The notes under the pieces are model-generated. The model was not told the origin of the DNA, did no database searches, and saw nothing but the letters and a program-made list of their open reading frames with translations. Both the position numbers and the translations under genes were made by a program. Source: Betaproteobacteria bacterium (GTDB taxonomy: Bacteria > Pseudomonadota > Gammaproteobacteria > Burkholderiales > SG8-39). Taken from it: a stretch of DNA of 12,202 nt. This document shows, in pieces, positions 6,130 through 12,033 of this stretch. The DNA lies in NCBI GenBank assembly GCA_005888925.1, contig VBCP01000463.1:1-12202 (forward strand), written 5' to 3'. Numbering within the stretch: position 1 is the first letter of the stretch; every line of letters begins with the position of its first letter.

Positions 6130-6671
6130 ATGGTCATCACCGCCTTGCGGTAGAACTTGAGCTCCTCGATCGACTCGAGGATGTCGGCGAGCGCCTCGTG
6201 CTTGCCTTCCTTCGAGAAGCCCTTCATCAGCTCGGGCTTCCAGCGGCGCACCAGCTCCTTGAGGGTCGAGACGTCGAGGTTGCGGTAGTGGAAGTGCGCC
6301 TCGAGGCGCGGCATCCAGCGCGCGAGGAAGCGGCGGTCCTGGCAGATCGAGTTGCCGCACATCGGCGAATTGTTGGCCGGCACATGCTGGGCGAGAAACT
6401 CGAGGGCGGCGCCTTCGGCGTCGGCCTCGGTGAGGCGCGAGGCGCGCACGCGCTCGATCAGGCCGGTCTTCTTGTGCGTGGCCTTGTTCCACGAGTCCAT
6501 CGCCTCGAGCACGCTGTCGGGTTGATGCACGACGATCTCGGGCCCCTCGGCAATGACGTTGAGCTGCGAGTCGGTGACCAGCATCGCGATCTCGATGATG
6601 CGGTCGGAGTCCGGCTGTAACCCGGTCATCTCCATGTCGATCCAGATCAGGTTGTTGGGATCGGCGTCCAT
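6126..6671 (-). CDS. orn: Oligoribonuclease (3'-5' exoribonuclease, DEDDh)
   Basis: Encodes 181 residues, full length for Orn, the essential-type enzyme that degrades 2-5 nt RNAs (and pGpG from c-di-GMP turnover) to mononucleotides in the cytosol. All DEDDh residues are visible: D12 and E14 in LIWIDMEMTGL, D112 in CQDRRFL, and H158 with D163 in GKHEALADI. The family motifs MDSWNKATHKKTGL (58-71) and HYRNLDVSTLKEL (128-140) are also present. The ATG has no Shine-Dalgarno, and a TAGAAT box lies five bases upstream, so the mRNA may be leaderless. It is divergent from the M48 protease gene (18 bases apart) and convergent with pqiC (4-base overlap). Confidence 0.97.
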   Translation of the reverse strand: MDADPNNLIWIDMEMTGLQPDSDRIIEIAMLVTDSQLNVIAEGPEIVVHQPDSVLEAMDSWNKATHKKTGLIERVRASRLTEADAEGAALEFLAQHVPANNSPMCGNSICQDRRFLARWMPRLEAHFHYRNLDVSTLKELVRRWKPELMKGFSKEGKHEALADILESIEELKFYRKAVMTI

Positions 6672-6675
6672 GGCT

Positions 6676-6682
6676 TATTCTA
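6676..6682. promoter_or_regulatory. Overlapping divergent -10 elements between orn and the M48 protease gene
   Basis: The 18-base gap contains ATTCTA (6677-6682), which on the minus strand reads TAGAAT (five of six matches to TATAAT) and ends five bases before the orn ATG. On the plus strand the overlapping TATTCT (6676-6681, four of six matches) ends eight bases before the protease GTG. Neither gene has a Shine-Dalgarno. These positions put both transcription starts at or next to the start codons. No strong -35 is visible; TTGTTG at 6652-6657 is a weak candidate for the plus direction. The same geometry recurs at 9477-9486. Confidence 0.42.
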
Positions 6683-6689
6683 GCTTCGC

Positions 6690-7931
6690 GTGCCAAATGC
6701 ATTCACCGGGCTGTTTCTCGCCGCGCTGCTGGCGGCCACCGCGACGCGCCTGTGGCTCGCGCAGCGTCAGATCCGTCACGTCATCGCGCATCGCGCTGCA
6801 GTGCCGGCGAGCTTCGCCGACAGCATTCCTCTGCATGCGCATCAGAAGGCCGCCGACTACACCGCGGCCAAGACACGGCTCGGCATGATCGATGTGCTGA
6901 TCGGCGCGGCGGTGCTGCTCGGCTTCACGCTCGGCGGGCTGACCCAGTGGCTCGCCGACGCCTGGAGCGCGCTCTTCGCGCCGGGCTCGATCGCGCACGG
7001 CACCGCGCTCCTGCTCAGCATCCTGCTGCTGCAGGGGCTGATCGGGCTGCCGACGACGCTCTACCGCACCTTCGGCATCGAGAGCCGCTTCGGCTTCAAC
7101 CGCATGACGCTGCGCCTCTTTATCATCGACCTGCTCAAGCACACGGCGGTGGCGATCGCGCTGGGCGTGCCGCTGCTACTCGCGGTGCTCTGGCTGATGG
7201 ACAAGATGGGCGAATACTGGTGGCTCTACGTCTGGATCCTGTGGGTCGGCTACTCGCTCGTGCTGATGATGGTCTATCCCGCTTTCATCATGCCGCTGTT
7301 CAACAAGTTCACGCCGATCAGCGAGGGCGAGCTCGCCCAGCGCATCCAGCGGCTGCTCGAGCGCTGCGGCTTCAAGTCGAGCGGCCTGTACCTGATGGAC
7401 GGCTCGAAGCGCTCGAGCCACGGCAACGCCTTCTTCACCGGTTTCGGCGCCGCCAAGCGCATCGTGCTGTTCGACACGCTGGTGAGCCGGCTCGAGCCGC
7501 CCGAAGTCGAGGCGGTGCTCGCGCACGAGCTCGGCCACTACCGCCTGCACCACATCGCGAAAGCGATGGCGCTGTCGGCCGCGGTGAGCTTCGCGGTGCT
7601 GTGGGTGCTCGGCCAGCTGATCGACCAGGCCTGGTTCTATCAGGGCCTCGGCGTGCACACGCCGAGCAACGCCGCGGCGCTGGTGCTGTTTCTCATGGTG
7701 CTGCCCGAGTTCCTGTTCTTCGTGCAGCCGCTCACCAGCCGCTATTCGCGCAAGCGCGAGTTCGAGGCGGATGCCTACGCCACCAGCCATGCGAGCGCGG
7801 CCGAGCTGGTGCGCGCGCTGGTCAAGCTCTACCAGGACAATGCGGCGACCCTCACGCCCGACCCGCTGCATTCCGCGTTCTACGATTCCCACCCACCGGC
7901 GGCGATACGCATCGCCAGATTAGGAAAATGA
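6690..7931 (+). CDS. M48 family membrane zinc metalloprotease (Ste24/CAAX protease 1-like)
   Basis: Encodes 413 residues from a GTG; the nearby ATG at 6697 is out of frame. The zinc site is HEXXH at H279-E280-H283 (AHELGHYRLHH), with the third ligand E357 in the REFEADAY motif (E357xxxD361). The N-terminal Peptidase_M48_N region has several membrane helices near residues 4-20, 66-82, 105-122, 146-170 and 178-203, with FGIESRFGFNRMT (128-140). Two more flank the catalytic helix (about 292-312 and 328-348). This layout matches the Ste24 clade (M48A) rather than the shorter ~290-residue HtpX. It is probably an inner-membrane quality-control protease. Bacterial substrates are mostly unknown and no prenylation role should be assumed. 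Its stop overlaps the PCD start by ATGA. Confidence 0.93.
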   Translation: MPNAFTGLFLAALLAATATRLWLAQRQIRHVIAHRAAVPASFADSIPLHAHQKAADYTAAKTRLGMIDVLIGAAVLLGFTLGGLTQWLADAWSALFAPGSIAHGTALLLSILLLQGLIGLPTTLYRTFGIESRFGFNRMTLRLFIIDLLKHTAVAIALGVPLLLAVLWLMDKMGEYWWLYVWILWVGYSLVLMMVYPAFIMPLFNKFTPISEGELAQRIQRLLERCGFKSSGLYLMDGSKRSSHGNAFFTGFGAAKRIVLFDTLVSRLEPPEVEAVLAHELGHYRLHHIAKAMALSAAVSFAVLWVLGQLIDQAWFYQGLGVHTPSNAAALVLFLMVLPEFLFFVQPLTSRYSRKREFEADAYATSHASAAELVRALVKLYQDNAATLTPDPLHSAFYDSHPPAAIRIARLGK

Positions 7932-8272
7932 GTGGAACCCTCATGAGCGAACTCGCTTCCAACAAGTGCAAGCCCTGCGAAGGCAACGTCGCGCCCTACA
8001 CGCCCGAGCAGGCGAAGCAGATGCTGAAGCAGGTGAAGGGCTGGATCGTCGAAGAGGGCAAGCTGGTCAAGGTTTATCCCTTCAGCAACTACTACCAGAC
8101 CATGGCGTTCGTCAACGCGCTCGCCTGGATCTCGCATCGCGAGGACCACCATCCCGACCTCGCCGTCGGCTACAACAAGTGCCGCGTCGAATACGCGACG
8201 CACGCCATCGGCGGGCTGTCGGAGAACGATTTCATCTGCGCGGCGAAGTGCGACGCGCTCCTCCAGCTCTGA
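7928..8272 (+). CDS. phhB: Pterin-4a-carbinolamine dehydratase (4a-hydroxytetrahydrobiopterin dehydratase)
   Basis: Encodes 114 residues from the ATG overlapping the protease stop; an in-frame ATG at 7943, preceded by GGAA, could give a 109-residue form. PCD dehydrates 4a-hydroxytetrahydropterin so that the cofactor of aromatic amino-acid hydroxylases can be recycled. The active-site signature EDHHPDL (72-78, catalytic H74 and H75) and the second conserved element THAIGGLSENDF (91-102, H92) are both present. Length and the preceding WISHRE helix fit the family. The N-terminus has two Cys (CKPC, 14-17), a pattern I also associate with proteobacterial members. No phenylalanine hydroxylase is in the window. 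The stop shares one base with the next ATG (TGATG). Confidence 0.95.
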   Translation: MSGTLMSELASNKCKPCEGNVAPYTPEQAKQMLKQVKGWIVEEGKLVKVYPFSNYYQTMAFVNALAWISHREDHHPDLAVGYNKCRVEYATHAIGGLSENDFICAAKCDALLQL

Positions 8273-8571
8273 TGAAGCGCGTCTTCGGCTCCTTCAACCA
8301 GACCGCTGTCTACCACGCGAGGAATCTGCTCGAGGCCGAAGGCATCGAGGTGCTGGTGAGGAACGCCGCCCTCTCCTCGGCGATGGGCGAGCTGCCACCG
8401 GCAGAATGCGAAGCCCAGTTGTGGGTGCTGGACGATGCGGACGCGGCACGTGCGCAGGAGCTGCTTTCCCGCCCGCGCGACCCCGGACCGGAGTGGACTT
8501 GCGCCTGTGGCGAGCGCCTGGGCGCGCAGTTCACGCAGTGCTGGCGTTGCGGCGCCTACCGCAGCCTATAG
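8272..8571 (+). CDS. DUF2007-domain protein with C-terminal zinc-ribbon-like Cys cluster
   Basis: Encodes 99 residues, starting at the ATG in TGATG shared with the upstream stop. Residues 1-66 fit the DUF2007 'putative signal transducing' fold, a small ferredoxin-like domain: MKRVFGSFNQTAVYHARNLL, EAEGIEVLVRN, then LWVLDDADAARAQELL. After a Pro-rich linker comes a cysteine cluster, CAC (C77, C79) and CWRC (C90, C93), spaced like a small zinc ribbon and separated by 10 residues. Molecular function is unknown; PII-like regulation has been suggested for the domain only by structure. It is the last gene of the M48-PCD-DUF2007 run, and its TAG forms the palindrome CTATAG with the stop of the convergent cobD-like gene. 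Confidence 0.88.
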   Translation: MKRVFGSFNQTAVYHARNLLEAEGIEVLVRNAALSSAMGELPPAECEAQLWVLDDADAARAQELLSRPRDPGPEWTCACGERLGAQFTQCWRCGAYRSL

Positions 8572-9471
8572 CAGGCGGGCGATCGTCAGGAGCGCGAGGG
8601 CGAAGACCCAGACCACGACCGCGCGCCACAGCAGTCCCACGGTGCTGTCGAGGAACGGCCCTTCGGCCGGCTCGCCGACGCCGAGCTCGGGACGCGGCTG
8701 GATGCCGTCGACCTCCTGCACCGGCATGCCCAGGCGCACGCCCATGGCGCCGGCGCCGGCGGCGAGCACGATGCCGGCGTTGGGATCGAACCAGCTGCGC
8801 GCCTGCGTGCGCCAGCAGTACACCGCGTCCTCGAAGTCGCCGACCACGGCGAACGCCGCGGCGGTGAGGCGCACCGCGGGCCAATCGAGCACGTAGAACA
8901 CGCGCTCGGCGAACCGGCCGAAGCCGCCGAGGTCTTTCCAGCGCCAGGAGAAATACGCGGCCAGGCGGTAGAGCACCGCCCCGCTCGGCCCGGGCAGGAG
9001 CAGGTACCAAAGCAGCACGCCGAACACGTGGCGGTGCGAGGCGAGCAGCGCCTCCTCGATCGTCAGGCGGATCACTTCCTCGCGCGAGCGCACCACGCCC
9101 GAGGCGCCGCGCCACTGCTCGAGCAGCGCTCGCGCGCGCTCGATGTCGCCGGCCTTGGTGGCGAGCTGGATGTCGGTGAAGTAGTGGCTGAACTGCCGGA
9201 AGCCGAGCGTGAGGTAGAGCACCGCGACGTTGAAGACGAGCGCGAGAAGCGGGTGCACCGAGTAGAGCACCGCGTGCAGCGCGTACGCCAGCAGCACCAG
9301 CGGCAGCACTGCGACCAGCCAGGCGACCATGCCGTGGCGGCGCTCGCCGCCGTTGAAGGACTGCTCGAGCCAGGAGGCCCACGCTGCGAGCGTGCCCTGC
9401 ACGGCCTTGCGGTCGCCGAGCGGGCGCCATTGCTCGATGACCAGCGCGGCGATGATTGCGAGGACGCTCAT
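8566..9471 (-). CDS. CobD/CbiB (AmpE-like) family integral membrane protein
   Basis: Encodes 301 residues. Hydrophobic segments lie near 2-12, 49-68, 72-90, 146-168, 197-212, 233-247 and 284-300. The best family signature is RLTIEEALLASHRHVFGVLLWYLLLPGPSGAVLYRL (135-170), with the conserved Glu/His and PGP-G-YR typical of the CbiB/AmpE superfamily. CbiB makes adenosylcobinamide phosphate, while AmpE is a putative sensory membrane protein of beta-lactamase regulation. No other cobalamin or ampD gene is near, and this divergent betaproteobacterial branch has no proven role, so I leave the symbol empty. Residues 100-135 form a soluble, helical loop. The ATG lacks a Shine-Dalgarno and follows TAGAAT by five bases, exactly like orn. 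It is divergent from sapC. Confidence 0.87.
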   Translation of the reverse strand: MSVLAIIAALVIEQWRPLGDRKAVQGTLAAWASWLEQSFNGGERRHGMVAWLVAVLPLVLLAYALHAVLYSVHPLLALVFNVAVLYLTLGFRQFSHYFTDIQLATKAGDIERARALLEQWRGASGVVRSREEVIRLTIEEALLASHRHVFGVLLWYLLLPGPSGAVLYRLAAYFSWRWKDLGGFGRFAERVFYVLDWPAVRLTAAAFAVVGDFEDAVYCWRTQARSWFDPNAGIVLAAGAGAMGVRLGMPVQEVDGIQPRPELGVGEPAEGPFLDSTVGLLWRAVVVWVFALALLTIARLL

Positions 9472-9476
9472 GACCC

Positions 9477-9486
9477 ATTCTACAAT
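9477..9486. promoter_or_regulatory. Overlapping divergent -10 elements between the cobD-like and SapC genes
   Basis: ATTCTA at 9477-9482 reads TAGAAT on the minus strand, ending five bases before the cobD-like ATG. TACAAT at 9481-9486 on the plus strand (five of six matches) ends eight bases before the SapC ATG at 9495. The two boxes overlap by two bases. TTGCGA (9456-9461) is a possible, over-spaced plus-strand -35 located within the cobD-like gene. Neither gene has a Shine-Dalgarno. The offsets are the same as at the orn/M48 gap. Confidence 0.5.
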
Positions 9487-9494
9487 CGGTGCGC

Positions 9495-10208
9495 ATGAGC
9501 ATAGCCGCGCCGTTCGGCTACGACGAGATCGTGGCGCTCGAGAAATCGCACCGCGTGCTGATGCCGAGCGGCACGACGCCGTCGTTCTGCCGCACGATCA
9601 ACGCGCTCGCGGTCTCGGTGGGCGAGTTCGTCGCCGCGGCGCGCGACTACCCGATCGTGTTCGCCACCGCCGACGGGGGCAAGAGCTTCGCGCCCGTGAT
9701 CCTCCTCGGGCTCGAGGCGGGAGTAAATCTGTTCCTGGACGACTCGGGCGAATGGGACCGCAGCTGCTATTTCCCGGCGTATGTGCGGCGCTTTCCGTTC
9801 TGCCTGTCCCGGGAGCGCGTCGTCTGCATAGTGAAGTCGTACGTCGATGCCGGCGGCGTGCCGCTGTACGACGCGCGCGGCAGCGCCACGCCGCGCTGGC
9901 AGGCGGCGGAGGCGCTGCTCGCCGGCTTCGATGCCGACCTCGAGCGCACCGCGCAGATGTGCGCCGCGCTCGTGAAGCTCGAGCTGCTGGAATCGTTCAG
10001 CGTGCAGGTGAAGGACGCCCCCGAGATCCAGCTCTCCGGCATGGTGCGCGTCGCCGAGCCGAAGCTGCGCGCGCTCGCCCCGGCGCGCCTAAAGGCGCTC
10101 GTCGACAAAGGCTTCATGGGCCTCATCTACGCGCACCTGCATTCGCTCGAGAACTTCAGCCGCCTCGCGGCGCGCCGGAATCTGCGCCGAGGCTCCGGCA
10201 GAGGTTGA
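9495..10208 (+). CDS. SapC-family protein
   Basis: Encodes 237 residues from ATG 9495. An in-frame GTG at 9489 lies only two bases past the putative -10 box and is less likely. The SapC family (named from a Campylobacter S-layer gene cluster) is soluble, with no signal peptide here. Visible family features are YPIVF (residues 49-53), ILLGLEAGVNLFLDDSGEW (67-85), YFPAYVRRFPF (91-101) and the closing GLIYAHLHSLENFSRL (about 211-226). The biochemical function is unknown; members often occur beside TonB receptors or peptidyl beta-hydroxylases, neither of which is seen here. The last 53 bases overlap the 3' end of the convergent Nudix gene, and the final residues (RRNLRRGSGRG) are basic and probably not constrained. 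Confidence 0.88.
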   Translation: MSIAAPFGYDEIVALEKSHRVLMPSGTTPSFCRTINALAVSVGEFVAAARDYPIVFATADGGKSFAPVILLGLEAGVNLFLDDSGEWDRSCYFPAYVRRFPFCLSRERVVCIVKSYVDAGGVPLYDARGSATPRWQAAEALLAGFDADLERTAQMCAALVKLELLESFSVQVKDAPEIQLSGMVRVAEPKLRALAPARLKALVDKGFMGLIYAHLHSLENFSRLAARRNLRRGSGRG

Positions 10209-10758
10209 CCAGCATGCCGGCGGTCGCGCCCCAGATGGTGTGGCCGTGGTGCTCGATCACGTAATAGCCGACCGTGCGGCCATTGAGCTCGCGCGTCGCG
10301 CGCCGGTGGTTCGCCGGGTCGAGGATGAAGGCGAGCGGCACCTCGAACACCTCGTCGACTTCGCGGCTGTCCGGAACGAGCTCGAGCGGCGGCTGGATCA
10401 AACCGACCACCGGCGTGACGCGAAAGCCGGTGCGCGTGAAGTATTCGGGCAGCCGCGCCAGCACCTCGACCCGCCGCGCCGGCAGGCCGATCTCCTCCTC
10501 GGCCTCGCGCAGCGCCGTGAACTCGATGCTCGGGTCGCCCGGCTCGGCGCGCCCGCCCGGAAAGCTCACCTGCCCGGAATGGCTGCGCAGGCTCGCGGTG
10601 CGCTGCGTGAAGAGCACCGTGAGGCCATCGGCATGCGCCACGATCGGCACCAGCACCGCGGCTGGCGTGACCCCCGCCTCTTCCCTGCCGGCGCCGTCGT
10701 CACCGTATACTGCCTGCACCGGCAGCGGACGGCGCAGCCGCTCGCGCAGGCCGGCCAC
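10156..10758 (-). CDS. Nudix hydrolase, CoA pyrophosphatase type
   Basis: Encodes 200 residues from GTG 10758, which I prefer because GAGGG lies eight bases upstream. The longer frame would need a TTG at 10773 with no Shine-Dalgarno. In numbering from the TTG, the CoAse (UPF0035) signature LFTQRTASLRSHSGQVSFPGG occupies about 54-74. It is followed by the Nudix box GGRAEPGD...ALREAEEEIGL (73-97) with R89, E90, E93 and E94, the metal-binding core. The pair identifies the NUDT7/NUDT8-like group that splits CoA or acyl-CoA into 3'-phospho-ADP and phosphopantetheine. GYYVIEHHGHTIWGATAGM near the C-terminus also fits. It overlaps sapC tail-to-tail, and its 5' end faces the small periplasmic gene, whose putative promoter lies inside it. 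Confidence 0.93.
   Translation of the reverse strand: MAGLRERLRRPLPVQAVYGDDGAGREEAGVTPAAVLVPIVAHADGLTVLFTQRTASLRSHSGQVSFPGGRAEPGDPSIEFTALREAEEEIGLPARRVEVLARLPEYFTRTGFRVTPVVGLIQPPLELVPDSREVDEVFEVPLAFILDPANHRRATRELNGRTVGYYVIEHHGHTIWGATAGMLVNLCRSLGADSGAPRGG
10706..10711 (+). promoter_or_regulatory. Possible -10 element for the small periplasmic protein gene
   Basis: TATACT (five of six matches to TATAAT) lies on the plus strand inside the 5' part of the Nudix gene, 74 bases before the ATG at 10786. No good -35 is visible around 10683. If used, it gives a leader of roughly 65-70 bases antisense to the Nudix start region. Ribosome binding for the downstream gene is supplied by GGGAGAA at 10774-10780. 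Confidence 0.35.
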
Positions 10759-10785
10759 ATCGAGAACCCTCAAGGGAGAAACCGC

Positions 10786-11028
10786 ATGAAGCGCATCGCC
10801 CTCGCCGCCCTCCTCGCGTTCAGCACCTCAGCCGCGTTCGCTTTTCACTGTCCCGCCGACATGCGCAAGATCGACGACGCGATGGCCAAGAACCCGAAGC
10901 TCTCGGCGGAGCAGACGGCCGAGGTCAAGAAGTACCGCGCCGAGGGCGAGACGCTGCACAAGGCCGGCAAGCATCAGGAGTCGGTCGATACGCTCGCCAA
11001 GGCGATGAAGATCCTGAACATCAAATAG
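10786..11028 (+). CDS. Small periplasmic protein, conserved-looking but unnamed
   Basis: Encodes 80 residues with a good Shine-Dalgarno (GGGAGAA, 10774-10780) five bases before the ATG. MKRIALAALLAFSTSAAFA is a typical Sec signal peptide cleaved near residue 19 (AFA). The mature ~61 residues start FHCPADMRKIDDAM and have a single Cys. They are highly charged and helical, with two helix-like blocks: PADMRKIDDAMAKNPKLSAE, and AEVKKYRAEGETLHKAGKHQ followed by SVDTLAKAMKILNIK. The second block resembles one TPR-like helical hairpin (LHKAGKHQESVDTLAKAM), so a small helical binding protein is possible. No family named with confidence. It ends six bases before the convergent quinone oxidoreductase stop. 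Confidence 0.87.
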   Translation: MKRIALAALLAFSTSAAFAFHCPADMRKIDDAMAKNPKLSAEQTAEVKKYRAEGETLHKAGKHQESVDTLAKAMKILNIK

Positions 11029-11034
11029 CGCCTC

Positions 11035-12006
11035 TCAGGGGATCAGCACGACCGACCCGGTCGTCTTGCGTCCCTCGAGGTCGCGGTGCGCCTGTGCCGC
11101 GTCGGCGAGCTTGTAGCGCGCGGTGGTCTCGATCTTTACCTTGCCGGACTTGACCACGTTGAAGAGATCGTTCGAGCGCTTGACGAGGTCGGCGCGGCTC
11201 GCGATGTAGGTGGCGAGGGTCGGCCGCGTGACGTAGAGCGAGCCCTTGGCCGAGAGGATGCCGAGGTTCACCGGCGGCACCGCGCCGGAGGCGTTGCCGA
11301 AGGACACCATCAGGCCGCGCGGCTGCAGGCATTCCAGGGAGCCTTCCCAGGTGGACTTGCCCACCGCGTCGTAGACCACCGGCAGCTTCTTGCCCTTGGT
11401 GAGCTCCTTCACCTTTTCGGCAAAGTTCTCGCTGCTGTAGTTGATGACGTGCTTGCAGCCGTGCGCCTTGGCGAGCTGCGCCTTCTCGGGAGAGCCGACG
11501 GTGCCGATGGTGGTGACACCGAGCTTCTTCAGCCACTGGCACGCGATCGTGCCGACGCCGCCCGCAGCGGCATGCCACAGCACGGTGTCGCCCTTCTTCA
11601 CTTTGTAGGTGGAGTGGATCAGGTAGTGCACCGTCAGGCCCTTCAGCATCATCGACGCCGCCTGCTCGTCGCTGATGCCCTTGGGCACCTTCACCATCCG
11701 CTCGGCCGGCACCACGCGCGCCTCGCAGTACGAGCCCGGCAGGCCGGTATAGGCGACCCGATCGCCTTTCTTCAGATCCTTTACGCCAGGACCCACGGCG
11801 TCGACCACGCCGGCGCCTTCATTGCCGGCGATCGCCGGGACCTGCATCGGATAAAGCCCGGAGCGCTGGTAGGTGTCGACGAAGTTGACGCCGATGGCGG
11901 TGTGCCGGATGCGCACCTGTCCCGGGCCGGGGTCGCCCACCGGCACGTCGTCGACCTGCAGCACTTCGGGCCCGCCCTGCTTGTGAAAACGGATTGCCTT
12001 GGCCAT
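11035..12006 (-). CDS. qor: Zinc-independent NADPH:quinone oxidoreductase (MDR superfamily)
   Basis: Encodes 323 residues, the usual size of QOR/zeta-crystallin-like proteins. The N-terminal GroES-like domain runs to about residue 110 and includes IGVNFVDTYQRSGLYP (38-53) and IAGNEGAGVVDAVGPGV (59-75), the Qor signature region. The catalytic zinc cysteines and structural zinc loop of alcohol dehydrogenases are absent. The Rossmann NADP-binding motif is HAAAGGVGTIACQWLKKLG (145-163), and the C-terminus DLEGRKTTGSVVLIP is typical. It catalyses NADPH-dependent reduction of quinones or other enones in the cytosol; the physiological substrate is unknown. The ATG is preceded on its strand by GGGAGAA. 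It lies 27 bases downstream of the phaM-like gene and is probably co-transcribed with it. Confidence 0.95.
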   Translation of the reverse strand: MAKAIRFHKQGGPEVLQVDDVPVGDPGPGQVRIRHTAIGVNFVDTYQRSGLYPMQVPAIAGNEGAGVVDAVGPGVKDLKKGDRVAYTGLPGSYCEARVVPAERMVKVPKGISDEQAASMMLKGLTVHYLIHSTYKVKKGDTVLWHAAAGGVGTIACQWLKKLGVTTIGTVGSPEKAQLAKAHGCKHVINYSSENFAEKVKELTKGKKLPVVYDAVGKSTWEGSLECLQPRGLMVSFGNASGAVPPVNLGILSAKGSLYVTRPTLATYIASRADLVKRSNDLFNVVKSGKVKIETTARYKLADAAQAHRDLEGRKTTGSVVLIP

Positions 12007-12033
12007 GCGTGTTTCTCCCGGTAATGGAGCTGC

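Noticed and set aside
6690..6699. ATG at 6697 as the start of the M48 protease
   Set aside because: It is out of frame with the protease; only the GTG at 6690 keeps the N-terminal membrane segment in frame.
8566..9471. Cobalamin biosynthesis locus suggested by the CobD/CbiB-like gene
   Set aside because: No other cob/cbi gene is nearby and the family includes AmpE-like proteins unrelated to B12, so the pathway is not supported.
8531..9502. Second minus-strand frame covering the cobD-like gene
   Set aside because: It is a shifted frame of the real gene at 8566-9471, very rich in Arg, with no membrane segments or family motifs.
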